The position numbers were made by a program, and so were the translations under genes. Positions 8,829-17,553 of a DNA stretch of 64,000 nucleotides are shown here, in pieces; the first letter of the stretch is position 1, and every line of letters begins with the position of its first letter. Below the pieces are notes generated by a model. The model did not search any database and was not told the DNA's origin. It worked only from the letters and a program-made list of their open reading frames with translations. The DNA comes from Pseudoalteromonas piscicida (lineage in GTDB: Bacteria > Pseudomonadota > Gammaproteobacteria > Enterobacterales > Alteromonadaceae). The stretch spans positions 1,905,501 to 1,969,500 of the forward strand of contig NZ_CP021646.1 of NCBI RefSeq assembly GCF_002208135.1, given 5' to 3'.

Positions 8829-10121
8829 CTAAAGCGCCTCTCTCGCTTTAAACTCAAGTACTTGGGCATTGATACAATAGCGGTCTTGACCCTTTGGCCC
8901 TTCATTTTTAAATACATGGCCTAAATGAATGCCGCTGCTTTTTGAACGTATTTCGGTTCTTATCATACCGTGGCTTAAATCTTTGTGGTACGTCACGCTG
9001 TTTTTTACTGGGTGGGTAAACGACAACCACCCTGTGCCTGAGTTAAACCTATCTCGGGTGTCAAAAAGGACTTTGCCGCTTAATTTATCGACAAATACGC
9101 CATCAGGTGTGTTTTTAAAGATATCGTACTGCTTGCAAAACGGTCTTTCTGTGCCTTTTTGAAAAGCAATGTCAAAAGCCTCTGAACGACCTAGTTTAAA
9201 AGCACCAAGTGCTTTGTAAAACGCTTCTCTCGCCATAAAGCCTTGGAAACCAAGTGACTCAATACCATTTTCAATAAATAAGATCGTTGGTGTCGCCCAA
9301 GTCGCTGTCTTAATCGTTAACCCTTCTAATTGATCTGCATAGCGAAAATGAAGTGGAATATCGCCTTGATAGTCATTTAGCACCTCTTTTTTTAATTTTT
9401 CGCAATAAGGGCAATAGCTTTTAGCATCAACAATCACAATATGTTTACCTTGGGCTAGTAAAGTGTTATCTATTTTATCTTTACTCGCCTTGTCAAAGGT
9501 CACTCCCGTGCTGTGATCTGGACAATACCCCTTGGGATTTTTGCTTAAATAATTCTGATGATACTCTTCCGCTGGATAGAATTTTCTGAGTGGCTTAATT
9601 TTGGTTTGTATATCGCCATAGCCTTGTTCAGATAACAAAAGTTGATACTGCGCTTTTAACGTGTGAGCCTTTTCGCTTTGCTGATCATCAGTATAGAGGA
9701 TGATCGAACGGTACTGCGTTCCAACGTCATTACCCTGACGGTTTTTTTGGGTTGGATCATGACTTTCAAAATAGTATTTTAACAGCTCATTTGTGGTGAT
9801 AAGATTTGCGTTATAAGTTACTTTTACCACCTCAGCATAGTTGTCTTCATCAAAGCGCCGACTCGATTTAATGATCTCTTTATAACTTGGCTTAAACCCT
9901 TTCCCGTCGGCATAGCCAGATTCAGCATCTATCACGCCTGTCATTTTTTCATAGCGTTTTTCTGGGCCCCAGAAACAACCAGAACCTAACACTACAGTTT
10001 TAATATGGTTACTCGCGCCATCCACTTTAGGCTTTGGCATATCCGTACCAGCGAGGGCTATTTCACCCACACTAGACATTATAATGAGCCCTATCGACGT
10101 GGCTATCTGTAATATTTTCAT
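8829..10121 (-). CDS. msrAB: Exported MsrA-thioredoxin-MsrB fusion, methionine sulfoxide reductase
   Basis: This 430-residue protein should repair oxidised methionine in the cell envelope. A signal peptide (MKILQIATSIGLIIMSSVGE) precedes an MsrA domain with catalytic GCFWG (Cys49) and a likely resolving Cys in GYCPDH (Cys200). A thioredoxin-like domain with CPYC follows (Cys237-Cys240), then an MsrB domain ending RYCINAQVLEF (catalytic Cys416). The order differs from Neisseria PilB, which is thioredoxin-MsrA-MsrB. The MsrB part lacks both CxxC zinc motifs, and its usual resolving cysteine in SGCGWPSF is threonine here (SGTGWLSF, Thr363); Cys329 in RPFCKQYD might substitute. The ATG at 10121 is chosen because GAGAGG directly abuts an earlier ATG at 10127. 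Confidence 0.88.
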   Translation of the reverse strand: MKILQIATSIGLIIMSSVGEIALAGTDMPKPKVDGASNHIKTVVLGSGCFWGPEKRYEKMTGVIDAESGYADGKGFKPSYKEIIKSSRRFDEDNYAEVVKVTYNANLITTNELLKYYFESHDPTQKNRQGNDVGTQYRSIILYTDDQQSEKAHTLKAQYQLLLSEQGYGDIQTKIKPLRKFYPAEEYHQNYLSKNPKGYCPDHSTGVTFDKASKDKIDNTLLAQGKHIVIVDAKSYCPYCEKLKKEVLNDYQGDIPLHFRYADQLEGLTIKTATWATPTILFIENGIESLGFQGFMAREAFYKALGAFKLGRSEAFDIAFQKGTERPFCKQYDIFKNTPDGVFVDKLSGKVLFDTRDRFNSGTGWLSFTHPVKNSVTYHKDLSHGMIRTEIRSKSSGIHLGHVFKNEGPKGQDRYCINAQVLEFKAREAL

Positions 10122-10300
10122 TACCATCCTCTCAATACTGTACGTTGCAACTAAGTATGGTTACCACTCCATACTTATTTGAACTTAATATGATTTACTG
10201 CGTATTAACTGAGACCGTTGGAAGTTATTTATCATTTCATCTAAAGTCGTTCATGATAGTAAAACTGTGTTTCAGCAAAACCGAAGACAAAGGAATAGGT

Positions 10301-11610
10301 GTGAGTAAAATAAGTGAGAATATCTATCAAAAATTAACTAATAGCGACGAGGCTCGTGCGTGTAAGGCGATTGACGAAAAGGCGTGTAAAGAAGTTCCTG
10401 GTAACTACGTGCTTATTTTATTGAGTCAGCTATTGAGTGCGTTGGGAGATGCCTTACTCAATCCAAAAATAACATTACCTTGGCTAATGCAATCACTTGG
10501 AGCTCCTGCTTATATGATTTCGGCTTTGGTGCCCATTCGCGAATCTGGTTCACTGATCCCCAATTGTTTATTGGCCAATGGGTGCGCAAGCACGCAAAGA
10601 GAAAGCACCTTTGGTCGCTCGGTGCACTTATTCAAGCCGCTTGTGTACTGCTCATGGCACTACTAGCATGGCAGCAAACTGAAAATCAATTATACGCTTG
10701 GTTGGTACTTGGGTTGCTGGCAATTTTTAGCATCGCCCGCAGCTTAAGTTCTGTATCGTCAAAAGATGTCATCGGTAAAACTATCCCTAAACAAAAGCGC
10801 GGTCAGCTTAGCGGCCAAGCTGCATCAGTCAGTGGGCTTATTACTGTTACGTTTGGTGTTGGACTTTTTATCGCTGCCACTCAGGTAAACAACGTCAATT
10901 TTGTGATCACACTTGTGCTTGCTGCTCTCTTTTGGCTGGTAGGCGCGTTGACGTTTTCAAAAATCAATGAGTACGAAGGAGCAACCGAGGGAGGTGAAAG
11001 CGGAATAGCTAAAATCAAACAGGACCTTGCGCTGTTAAAAATTGACCCAACACTCAAAAAGTTTATTCTAGCCCGTAGTTTACTGTTAAGCTCCGCGCTT
11101 ATTCCGCCCTACTTCACCGTGATGGCGCAGCAGAATATTAGCGACGGTGCTTGGGTACTGGCAATCTTGTTAGCGGTGTCTGGACTTGCAAGTTTAGTCA
11201 GTGGCGCTTTTTGGGGTCGTCTTGCCGATCAATCAAGTAAACGCGTGATGATATATGGCGCAACTATCACTGTGGCTTGCACCGCAGTGCTACTGACAAC
11301 TTCTTTATTTTATTCTTCATTACTCGAAAAAATGTGGTTTATTCCACTTTGCTATTTTGTTGTTGCTATCGCCCACCAGGGTGTGCGCGTGGGTCGAAAA
11401 ACCTATGTTGTCGATATGGCTGAAGGAAACAAACGTACCAGTTATGTCACGCTCAGTAACACCATTATTGGCATCGTACTGTTATTGACGAGTGCACTTG
11501 GCGTGATTGCTTCGATATTTTCAATTAACGTGTTACTCGCACTCTACATTATGATCACGATATTAGGCATCGCCATGACAAGCCGCTTACCTAATGTCAC
11601 TGAACGGTAA
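10301..11610 (+). pseudogene. MFS transporter, frameshifted near residue 87 (probable sequence error)
   Basis: An MFS permease of about 436 residues begins at GTG 10301 (VSKISENIYQKL), with AAAGGAATAGG just upstream. The first 86 codons reach SALVPIRESGSLIP, then run out of frame. The continuation QLFIGQWVRKHAKRKHLWSL starts in the next frame and remains open to 11610. One missing C in the CCCC run at 10558-10561 accounts for the break. The remainder has about ten membrane helices, with a typical MFS loop between helices 2 and 3 (IGQWVRKHAKRK) and a second similar loop (GRLADQSSKRVMIYG). The substrate is unknown. No second lesion is present, so an intact gene in the real genome is likely. Confidence 0.82.
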
Positions 11611-11696
11611 AACCTGTTACTTCACCGACAAATTGTGTCTAAATTTCTCCAAATGAGGTAAAACCGCCGCAATTTTAGTTATCTGAGGATAAAATT

Positions 11697-13211
11697 ATGT
11701 CATTGACTACGCGTTTTTCTGCTTTAGCGCTGGCGGTTGCCAGTATGGCTTCTGCAAATGCCGCTGACTTTGAGTTCAATACCAAGCTTGCAAACGCTGA
11801 TGCACTGGTAATTTTTCAAGCTGGCGAGAACCAAAGTAACTTAAAGTTCCTTGATAAAGACACTCGCAAGCAATTGGAACGTGCAATTGCTGCTGAAGAC
11901 TTTAAAGGGGCGTATGGCAAAACGGTTGAAGTATTAGCGCCTGTAGACTCTGATTATAAGCGTATCTTCATTGTTGGTTTGGGTGATTCAGGCTTACTCA
12001 ATGCGAGCAAAATGACCAAACTTGGTGGTAACCTGCACGCGAAATTCGAAGGTAAAAAGCTGGAGAATGTTGCGGTTGCATTCGAAGAAGTTGAGGGAGC
12101 GCTCTCAAATGCAGAACTAGCAGCACAATTTGCACATGGTGCAAACCTTCGTGACCACACCTTCGAAGTATACAAAAGAGAACCAAATACTGTTAACGTA
12201 AGCTATCACTTTGACGTTGCTGATAAGCAAGCAACGCAAGCTCAGTATAAAGCACTACAACACATTCAAGCTGGCGTATTTTTGGCACGTGACTTGACCT
12301 CTGAAGTCGCGACAGAAATGACGCCTGTAGACTTTGCAAAAGCAGCAAAGGAGCTTGAGCAGTATGGTGTTGAAGTAAAAGTATTAGCGCCTGCTGAACT
12401 TAAAGAGCTTGGCATGGGCGCACTTGAGGGCGTTGGCCGTGGTAGCGAACATGGCTCACGATTAGTTGTTGCGCATTATAAAGGTAACAACGACACACCA
12501 ATTGCACTGGTTGGTAAAGGTATCACTTTCGATTCAGGTGGTTATAGCATCAAAACCGGCGCTTCTATTGCGCGCATGAAATCTGATATGGCGGGCGCGG
12601 CTGCCGTGCTTGGAACAGTAAAAGCAATGGCACTGAGCAAAGCAGACGTAAACGTGGTCGCTGTGATGGGTATGGCGGCAAATATGGTGTCTCAATATGC
12701 AATCGCACCGGGTGATGTGCTACGTACTGCAGAAGGTATTAGCGTAGAAGTTGTAAACACTGATGCTGAAGGTCGTTTGGTGCTATCTGATGCCATGTGG
12801 TACGCACGTAAACAGTACAGCCCTGAGATCATGATTGACGTCGCGACATTAACTGGCTCTAAAATACGTGCTGTTGGTAACGAATATTCAGCGATTTTCT
12901 CTGAGGATGATAGCTTAATTACAGAATTTACCAACGCTGGTAAAATTGTGAACGAAAACGTCTGGCGTCTACCGCTTGGCTATAAAGACAAGCTAAAATC
13001 AGACATCGCTGATTTCCAAAACGTAGGTTCTGGTGGCCCTGGAGCCACAACTGCCGCGACTTTCCTACAGCAATTTGCTGGCGACACTCGTTGGGTTCAT
13101 ATCGATATCGCAGGTAATGCACTATCAAGCTCAGCCAAGGACGAAGTCCCAACCGGTGGTACGGGTTATGGCGTTCGCCTACTAAGCCAATGGCTATTAA
13201 CTGGTAAATAA
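11697..13211 (+). CDS. Exported M17 leucyl aminopeptidase
   Basis: The 504-residue protein is a leucyl aminopeptidase of family M17, a dizinc exopeptidase that normally forms hexamers. The C-terminal catalytic domain (about 190-500) shows VGKGITFDSGGYSIK, the metal-binding NTDAEGRLVLSDA and ATLTGSKIRAVG. Unlike cytosolic PepA, it begins with a clear signal peptide (MSLTTRFSALALAVASMASA, with an ANA-ADF cleavage site), so it should act in the periplasm or outside the cell. GAGG lies ten bases ahead of ATG 11697. A terminator follows. It lies directly upstream of the pyroglutamate operon on the same strand, separated by that terminator. Together they suggest peptide scavenging, an inference from position. 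Confidence 0.9.
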   Translation: MSLTTRFSALALAVASMASANAADFEFNTKLANADALVIFQAGENQSNLKFLDKDTRKQLERAIAAEDFKGAYGKTVEVLAPVDSDYKRIFIVGLGDSGLLNASKMTKLGGNLHAKFEGKKLENVAVAFEEVEGALSNAELAAQFAHGANLRDHTFEVYKREPNTVNVSYHFDVADKQATQAQYKALQHIQAGVFLARDLTSEVATEMTPVDFAKAAKELEQYGVEVKVLAPAELKELGMGALEGVGRGSEHGSRLVVAHYKGNNDTPIALVGKGITFDSGGYSIKTGASIARMKSDMAGAAAVLGTVKAMALSKADVNVVAVMGMAANMVSQYAIAPGDVLRTAEGISVEVVNTDAEGRLVLSDAMWYARKQYSPEIMIDVATLTGSKIRAVGNEYSAIFSEDDSLITEFTNAGKIVNENVWRLPLGYKDKLKSDIADFQNVGSGGPGATTAATFLQQFAGDTRWVHIDIAGNALSSSAKDEVPTGGTGYGVRLLSQWLLTGK

Positions 13212-13233
13212 CGAATAATTATCCCTAAATTTG

Positions 13234-13259
13234 AAGCCGTGTTTAAACACGGCTTTTTT
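13234..13259 (+). terminator. Rho-independent terminator of the aminopeptidase gene
   Basis: GCCGTGTTTAAACACGGC is a perfect palindrome (13236-13253) followed by six T. It lies 24 bp past the stop and separates the aminopeptidase from the pxp operon. Confidence 0.88.
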
Positions 13260-13362
13260 GTAACTGCAATAAAACGGCAACTGATAGCAATAACTTCGTT
13301 TCAATTGCGAGGTGTGTTATAAGAAACATAACGTTTACTAAAGCAACCAACTGTTATTGCCT

Positions 13363-14013
13363 ATGTCCGATGTGAGTTGTTACCTATTAGGTGAGCAAGC
13401 GATTGTTGTGGATGCAATGTGTTTGCCTGATAGCAACCCCCCAATTAATCAAAGATTGTTCGCCCTCAAGAAATGGCTAGATAATAGCGGTGATTTTATT
13501 GATGTGGTACCCGCTAAGTCTTCAGTCACCGCCTATTTAAAAGAATCCAGTAAAGCCACTACATGGCAACACAAGATCCTAACGCATTGGCAAGACTTAG
13601 AAATCGCAGAGGTAAAGCCAACGCACCACGAGATTGAGGTGTTTTACGGCAAAGAATTCGGTCAGGATTTTGAACGCGTCACGAGTGAATTACAACTGAC
13701 ACCAAGACAGCTTATCGAACTGCACTCAAGCGTTGATTATCAAGTACAATTTATTGGCTTCTTACCCGGTTTTGCTTACTTGTCAGGGTTACCAACCTCG
13801 CTTCAATTACCCCGAAAATCCACACCAATTACCAAAGTCCCTAAAGGCAGTATTGCCATTGCAGACAGCTACAGTGCAATTTACCCGAGCCAATCTCCCG
13901 GTGGCTGGCATTTACTTGGACAAACCAATACTACGCTATTTGACCCAAATTCTGCATCAGCAAGCTTGCTGCAACCGGGAGATATCGTGCGTTTTGTGGA
14001 GAAATCATGCTAG
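13363..14013 (+). CDS. pxpB: 5-oxoprolinase subunit B
   Basis: PxpB (KipI-like) is one of three proteins of the bacterial ATP-dependent 5-oxoprolinase, which opens pyroglutamate to glutamate. The 216-residue product shows the family motifs FLPGFAYLSGLP (about 128-139), VPKGSIAIAD and SPGGWHLLGQT near the C-terminus. The ATG at 13363 is preferred to the TTG six bases earlier. The stop overlaps the pxpC start by 7 bases, implying translational coupling. This is the first gene of a five-gene operon. The third subunit, PxpA, is not encoded here or anywhere else in the window. Confidence 0.88.
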   Translation: MSDVSCYLLGEQAIVVDAMCLPDSNPPINQRLFALKKWLDNSGDFIDVVPAKSSVTAYLKESSKATTWQHKILTHWQDLEIAEVKPTHHEIEVFYGKEFGQDFERVTSELQLTPRQLIELHSSVDYQVQFIGFLPGFAYLSGLPTSLQLPRKSTPITKVPKGSIAIADSYSAIYPSQSPGGWHLLGQTNTTLFDPNSASASLLQPGDIVRFVEKSC

Positions 14014-14945
14014 AAGTTATTAAATCAGGGCCACTTTCAACTATTCAAGACATTGGCCGCCAAGGACTTCGCCACTTAGGAGTAAGTCAAGCAGGTGTCC
14101 TTGACCCCGTCGCACTCAAGCTTGCAAATACACTACTATCGAATAACGACGATACCGCAGCTATTGAAGTGACTATTGGCTTATGCGAGTTTCGCTTCCA
14201 TGCACCCACTAACTTTGTTATTGCAGGGGCAGATCTCAATGCGTGTTTAAACGGTGAAGCGGTATACCCTTGTTGGCGCAACAGTGTTAAAGCTGGAGAT
14301 AAACTTACATTTAAACAAAATCGCGATGGCTTACGCGCTTATTTGGTCGTCGAAGGTGGTTTTACCAATATAGACAAGCTGCTTGGGAGTTATTCAACCG
14401 ATCTCATGGCAGGCTTTGGGGGAATAAGCGGCCGAGCGCTAAAGCAAGGTGACAAGCTGAGCTATACACCAAGCACTGCCAAAGACTCTGTTGGTGGATT
14501 ACAGCCCAGCTACGAAAAGCTTATTCACTTTATCCCAGGCCCGCACCTTGAGTTAATTTCCAAAAATACACTGAGTGTGTTGAACGACACCATTTGGAAA
14601 GTAAATCCCAGCAGTAATCGCATGGGCATACGCCTTGGTGGCCATAGCAGCCTAGCGCACGACCAGAGTATCGCAACACAAGCGGTCCACCCGGGAGTTA
14701 TTCAGCTGCCTCCCAGTGGAGAACCCATTATTTTATTGAATGACTGCCAAACCACAGGCGGTTATCCAATTATTGGTACCATCATTCAAGCCGATATGCG
14801 TCACTTAAGCCAATTGGGCGCGGGTGATTGTATCCATTTAAAATCAACATCCCTTACAGATGCAGCAAAGGAATCTCACCGAGTAAAGGCGCATCTCAAT
14901 CAGCTAAGGTTAGCGCTTAAAAATAAAGAACAACAAAATGACTGA
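14007..14945 (+). CDS. pxpC: 5-oxoprolinase subunit C
   Basis: PxpC (KipA/biotin-dependent carboxyltransferase-like) partners PxpB in 5-oxoprolinase. The 312-residue protein starts MLEVIKSGPLSTIQDIGRQG, the standard opening of the family, and contains GVSQAGVLDPVALKLANTLL and the late motif TTGGYPIIGTIIQADM (about 250-266). It overlaps pxpB by 7 bases upstream and DUF969 by 8 bases downstream. The name urea amidolyase sometimes seen for this family reflects distant homology only. Oxoprolinase activity would need a PxpA supplied from elsewhere in the genome. Confidence 0.88.
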   Translation: MLEVIKSGPLSTIQDIGRQGLRHLGVSQAGVLDPVALKLANTLLSNNDDTAAIEVTIGLCEFRFHAPTNFVIAGADLNACLNGEAVYPCWRNSVKAGDKLTFKQNRDGLRAYLVVEGGFTNIDKLLGSYSTDLMAGFGGISGRALKQGDKLSYTPSTAKDSVGGLQPSYEKLIHFIPGPHLELISKNTLSVLNDTIWKVNPSSNRMGIRLGGHSSLAHDQSIATQAVHPGVIQLPPSGEPIILLNDCQTTGGYPIIGTIIQADMRHLSQLGAGDCIHLKSTSLTDAAKESHRVKAHLNQLRLALKNKEQQND

Positions 14946-15696
14946 GCTAAATCTCCTTCCCCTTTCGGGCATTGCCGTGATTGTTATTGGCTTTGCACTG
15001 AGGTTTAATCCCTTATTAGTCGTCACTTCGGCAGGTTTGGTCACCGGTTTTGCCGTCGGGATCGACTTTATTGACTTAATTGCCACCTTTGGCGAAAAGT
15101 TTATGAACTCTCGCCAGCTTGCGAGTTTTTTACTTATCTTACCCGTGATCGCAATTTTAGAACGCTACGGCTTACAGCAACGGGCTAAAGCTTGGGTTGC
15201 GGGCATAAAAGGGGCGACCACGTCTCGCATTTTAAGTATGTATTTTGTTGTCCGTGAGTGTTCCGCAGCACTGGGGTTAATCAATTTAGCAGGCCAAGCT
15301 CAAACCGTTAGGCCACTGCTAGCTCCGATGGCGATAGGCGCTGCGGCGAACCAATACGGCGACTTGCCACAAGATGTAAAAGACATGATAGGCGCACACG
15401 CTGCCGCCTGCGATAATATTGCCGTCTTCTTTGGTGAAGATATTTTTATCGCCTTTGGTGCTGTGCTACTCATGGATGCCTTTCTAAAGGAAAACGGCAT
15501 TACGGGGATTGAACCGCTGCATATCGGACTTTGGGCAATACCGACGGCAATTGCAGCGCTCATTGTTCATCTCTTCCGTTTAGCGCGATTTGAAGCAAAG
15601 ATACGGGCAGAAATTGTGCGCTGTCAGCAGCAACAAAGCGACAAAGACAAAGCGCCTAGCAATACAAATTCGGTGCTAAAGGAGGAATCATTATGA
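14938..15696 (+). CDS. DUF969 membrane protein (probable transporter half)
   Basis: The 252-residue integral membrane protein belongs to DUF969. It has about six hydrophobic segments; the motif around MGAAANQYGDLP-like text here reads IGAAANQYGDLPQDVKDM, followed by GAHAAACDNIAVFFGEDIF, both containing polar residues inside membrane regions as seen in ion-coupled transporters. It overlaps pxpC by 8 bases and the DUF979 gene by 4 bases. DUF969 and DUF979 genes travel as a pair next to pyroglutamyl peptidase genes. No activity is established to my knowledge; pyroglutamate or pyroglutamyl-peptide uptake is an inference from context. The C-terminal 25 residues are charged and cytoplasmic-looking. 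Confidence 0.82.
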   Translation: MTELNLLPLSGIAVIVIGFALRFNPLLVVTSAGLVTGFAVGIDFIDLIATFGEKFMNSRQLASFLLILPVIAILERYGLQQRAKAWVAGIKGATTSRILSMYFVVRECSAALGLINLAGQAQTVRPLLAPMAIGAAANQYGDLPQDVKDMIGAHAAACDNIAVFFGEDIFIAFGAVLLMDAFLKENGITGIEPLHIGLWAIPTAIAALIVHLFRLARFEAKIRAEIVRCQQQQSDKDKAPSNTNSVLKEESL

Positions 15697-16703
15697 GCTT
15701 AGTGAACACTTCTGATGCGCAATCCAGCCTACTTTCAATTGACAACATCTATTTATTGATTGGTTTTATTGTCATGTTTTTGGTAGTAAAAACGCTACAA
15801 GATAAGGCCCATCCCAAGCGTCTCACCACCGCTCTATTTTGGTTTTTATTTGGTTCTGTTTTTATCTTTGGTGATGCCTCTATCGCCTTGATTGGCGAGC
15901 GAAACACCTATTTGTGGATTGGCGTCAACGTGGTGATAATCGCACTGCTTGCCGGTATGAATATGGTGTCCATGGGAAATTATGATATGCCGTGCGAACG
16001 AGCCAAAACAGAAGATGCTAATCGGTTTGGTAATAAATTGTTTGTTCCCGCCGTACTTATTCCAATCGTTACTGTGATCTGTACTATCATCTTAAGCGAC
16101 ATTCAGCTCGGCGATTTTTATCTATTCGATCAGGATCACGTAACGCTTTCAGCACTGACACTCGCTTGCACCATCGCTTTGCTGGTGAGCTGGAAGATAA
16201 CCAAAGGCAGTCCTCTACAAGCACTTTCTGAATCTCGTCGCTTGGTCGACTCAATAGGCTGGGCAGCGATATTGCCACAGATGCTAGCAATGCTTGGCGG
16301 CGTATTTATCGTCTCCAACACAGGTACTGCTATCCAAGACTTAGTGACATTGTTTATTTCGCCAGATAACCGTTTTATGCTCGTTGTACTGTATTGTGTG
16401 GGCATGGCACTCTTTACCATGATTATGGGCAATGCTTTTGCCGCATTTCCGGTAATGACGGCGGGTATTGCGCTGCCATTTTTGATCCAAGGGCATGGCG
16501 CTGATCCTGCACCGCTCGTCGCAATTGGCATGTATTCGGGTTATTGTGGAACACTGATGACACCGATGGCCGCCAACTTCAACATCGTGCCAGCGGCACT
16601 GTTAGATTTAAAAGATAAGTACCAAGTCATTAAAGTGCAAATACCAACCGCTATAACGTTATTGGTGATTAATATTTTTCTTATGTACGGAGTCGTTTTT
16701 TAA
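15693..16703 (+). CDS. DUF979 membrane protein (probable transporter partner)
   Basis: The 336-residue protein belongs to DUF979 and has roughly nine or ten membrane segments. Conserved-looking stretches include MLGGVFIVSNTGTAIQDLV (about 203-221), MGNAFAAFPVMTAGIALPF and GMYSGYCGTLMTPMAANFN near the C-terminus, where the polar residues in helices suggest a substrate or ion path. It overlaps DUF969 by 4 bases (ATGA) and the pcp start by 1 base (TAATG). GGAGG at 15682-15686 serves as its ribosome site. With DUF969 it looks like a two-component permease related in style to anion or C4-dicarboxylate transporters; the substrate is unproven. Confidence 0.82.
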   Translation: MSLVNTSDAQSSLLSIDNIYLLIGFIVMFLVVKTLQDKAHPKRLTTALFWFLFGSVFIFGDASIALIGERNTYLWIGVNVVIIALLAGMNMVSMGNYDMPCERAKTEDANRFGNKLFVPAVLIPIVTVICTIILSDIQLGDFYLFDQDHVTLSALTLACTIALLVSWKITKGSPLQALSESRRLVDSIGWAAILPQMLAMLGGVFIVSNTGTAIQDLVTLFISPDNRFMLVVLYCVGMALFTMIMGNAFAAFPVMTAGIALPFLIQGHGADPAPLVAIGMYSGYCGTLMTPMAANFNIVPAALLDLKDKYQVIKVQIPTAITLLVINIFLMYGVVF

Positions 16704-17365
16704 TGTCCAGTTACAGTAAACCTTGTGTCCTCGTTACTGGGTTCACCCCATTTGGTGGTGAGTCCATCAACCCTTCATGGCAATTAGCTCAGCTATTAGA
16801 AGGTGAAACCATAGAAGGCCACCTGATCCACACTAAAGAGTTACCTTGCGAGTTCGATAAAAGTATTGAGTCTTTAACAAAAGCAATTGATAAGTATCAT
16901 CCAAGCGTGGTTATTTGTTTAGGTCAAGCTGGTGGACGCTGTGATATCTCCATCGAACGCATCGCGATTAACATCAACGATGCCAGAATAGCTGACAACG
17001 CGGGAAACCAGCCGATAGACACACCGGTCGTCACACACGGACCCGATGCTTACTTTGCCTCTTTACCAATAAAAAGTATGCTAAGTAGTGCGCTTCAGGC
17101 GGGGGTTCCTGCGAGTATTTCTAATACTGCGGGCACTTACGTGTGCAACCATGTGATGTATGGATTACTGCACTATCTTAGTACACATGACTTAGCGTGC
17201 CGTGGTGGCTTTGTGCATATCCCATACTTGCCCTCCCAAGCGGCGCACCACCCTGGTGCACCCAGTATGGACATTGACACCCTAGTTAAAGGAATAAAAA
17301 TCCTATTAACCGGTGCCATCACACAAAAGCAAGATATTAAGCTGGTCGCTGGAACGACACACTAA
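16703..17365 (+). CDS. pcp: Pyroglutamyl-peptidase I
   Basis: This 220-residue cysteine peptidase of family C15 removes N-terminal pyroglutamate from peptides. The start VLVTGFTPFGGESINPSW is diagnostic. The catalytic triad is visible: Glu in ISIERIAININD (about 83), Cys in GTYVCNHVMYG (about 147) and His in GFVHIPYLPSQ (about 171). No signal peptide is present, so it is cytosolic. It closes the pxpB-pxpC-DUF969-DUF979-pcp operon with a 1-base overlap. Its product, 5-oxoproline, is the substrate of PxpABC, so the operon forms a coherent salvage route from pyroglutamyl peptides to glutamate, provided PxpA is present elsewhere. Confidence 0.93.
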   Translation: MSSYSKPCVLVTGFTPFGGESINPSWQLAQLLEGETIEGHLIHTKELPCEFDKSIESLTKAIDKYHPSVVICLGQAGGRCDISIERIAININDARIADNAGNQPIDTPVVTHGPDAYFASLPIKSMLSSALQAGVPASISNTAGTYVCNHVMYGLLHYLSTHDLACRGGFVHIPYLPSQAAHHPGAPSMDIDTLVKGIKILLTGAITQKQDIKLVAGTTH

Positions 17366-17380
17366 TAAGCAATGCCCCAC

Positions 17381-17402
17381 AATGGTGCAGGATTGCACCA
17401 TT
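17381..17402 (+). terminator. Perfect 9-bp hairpin after pcp (terminator or operator)
   Basis: AATGGTGCA and TGCACCATT form a perfect stem with a 4-base loop, 15 bases past the pcp stop. No T-run follows, so intrinsic termination is doubtful. It could be an RNA 3'-end structure or a binding site for the asnB region. Confidence 0.4.
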
Positions 17403-17553
17403 GCACATCACAAAAAATTCACATTTTCTCTATTTCATTGTGTGACTTATCAAATTATTTTTGGTAGAACTTAAACTATCTCATGGTAACTATGCTTCCG
17501 TGAGCAATAATAATTTGTTGATATTATCAACACATCAATAGGAATGAGGAAAT

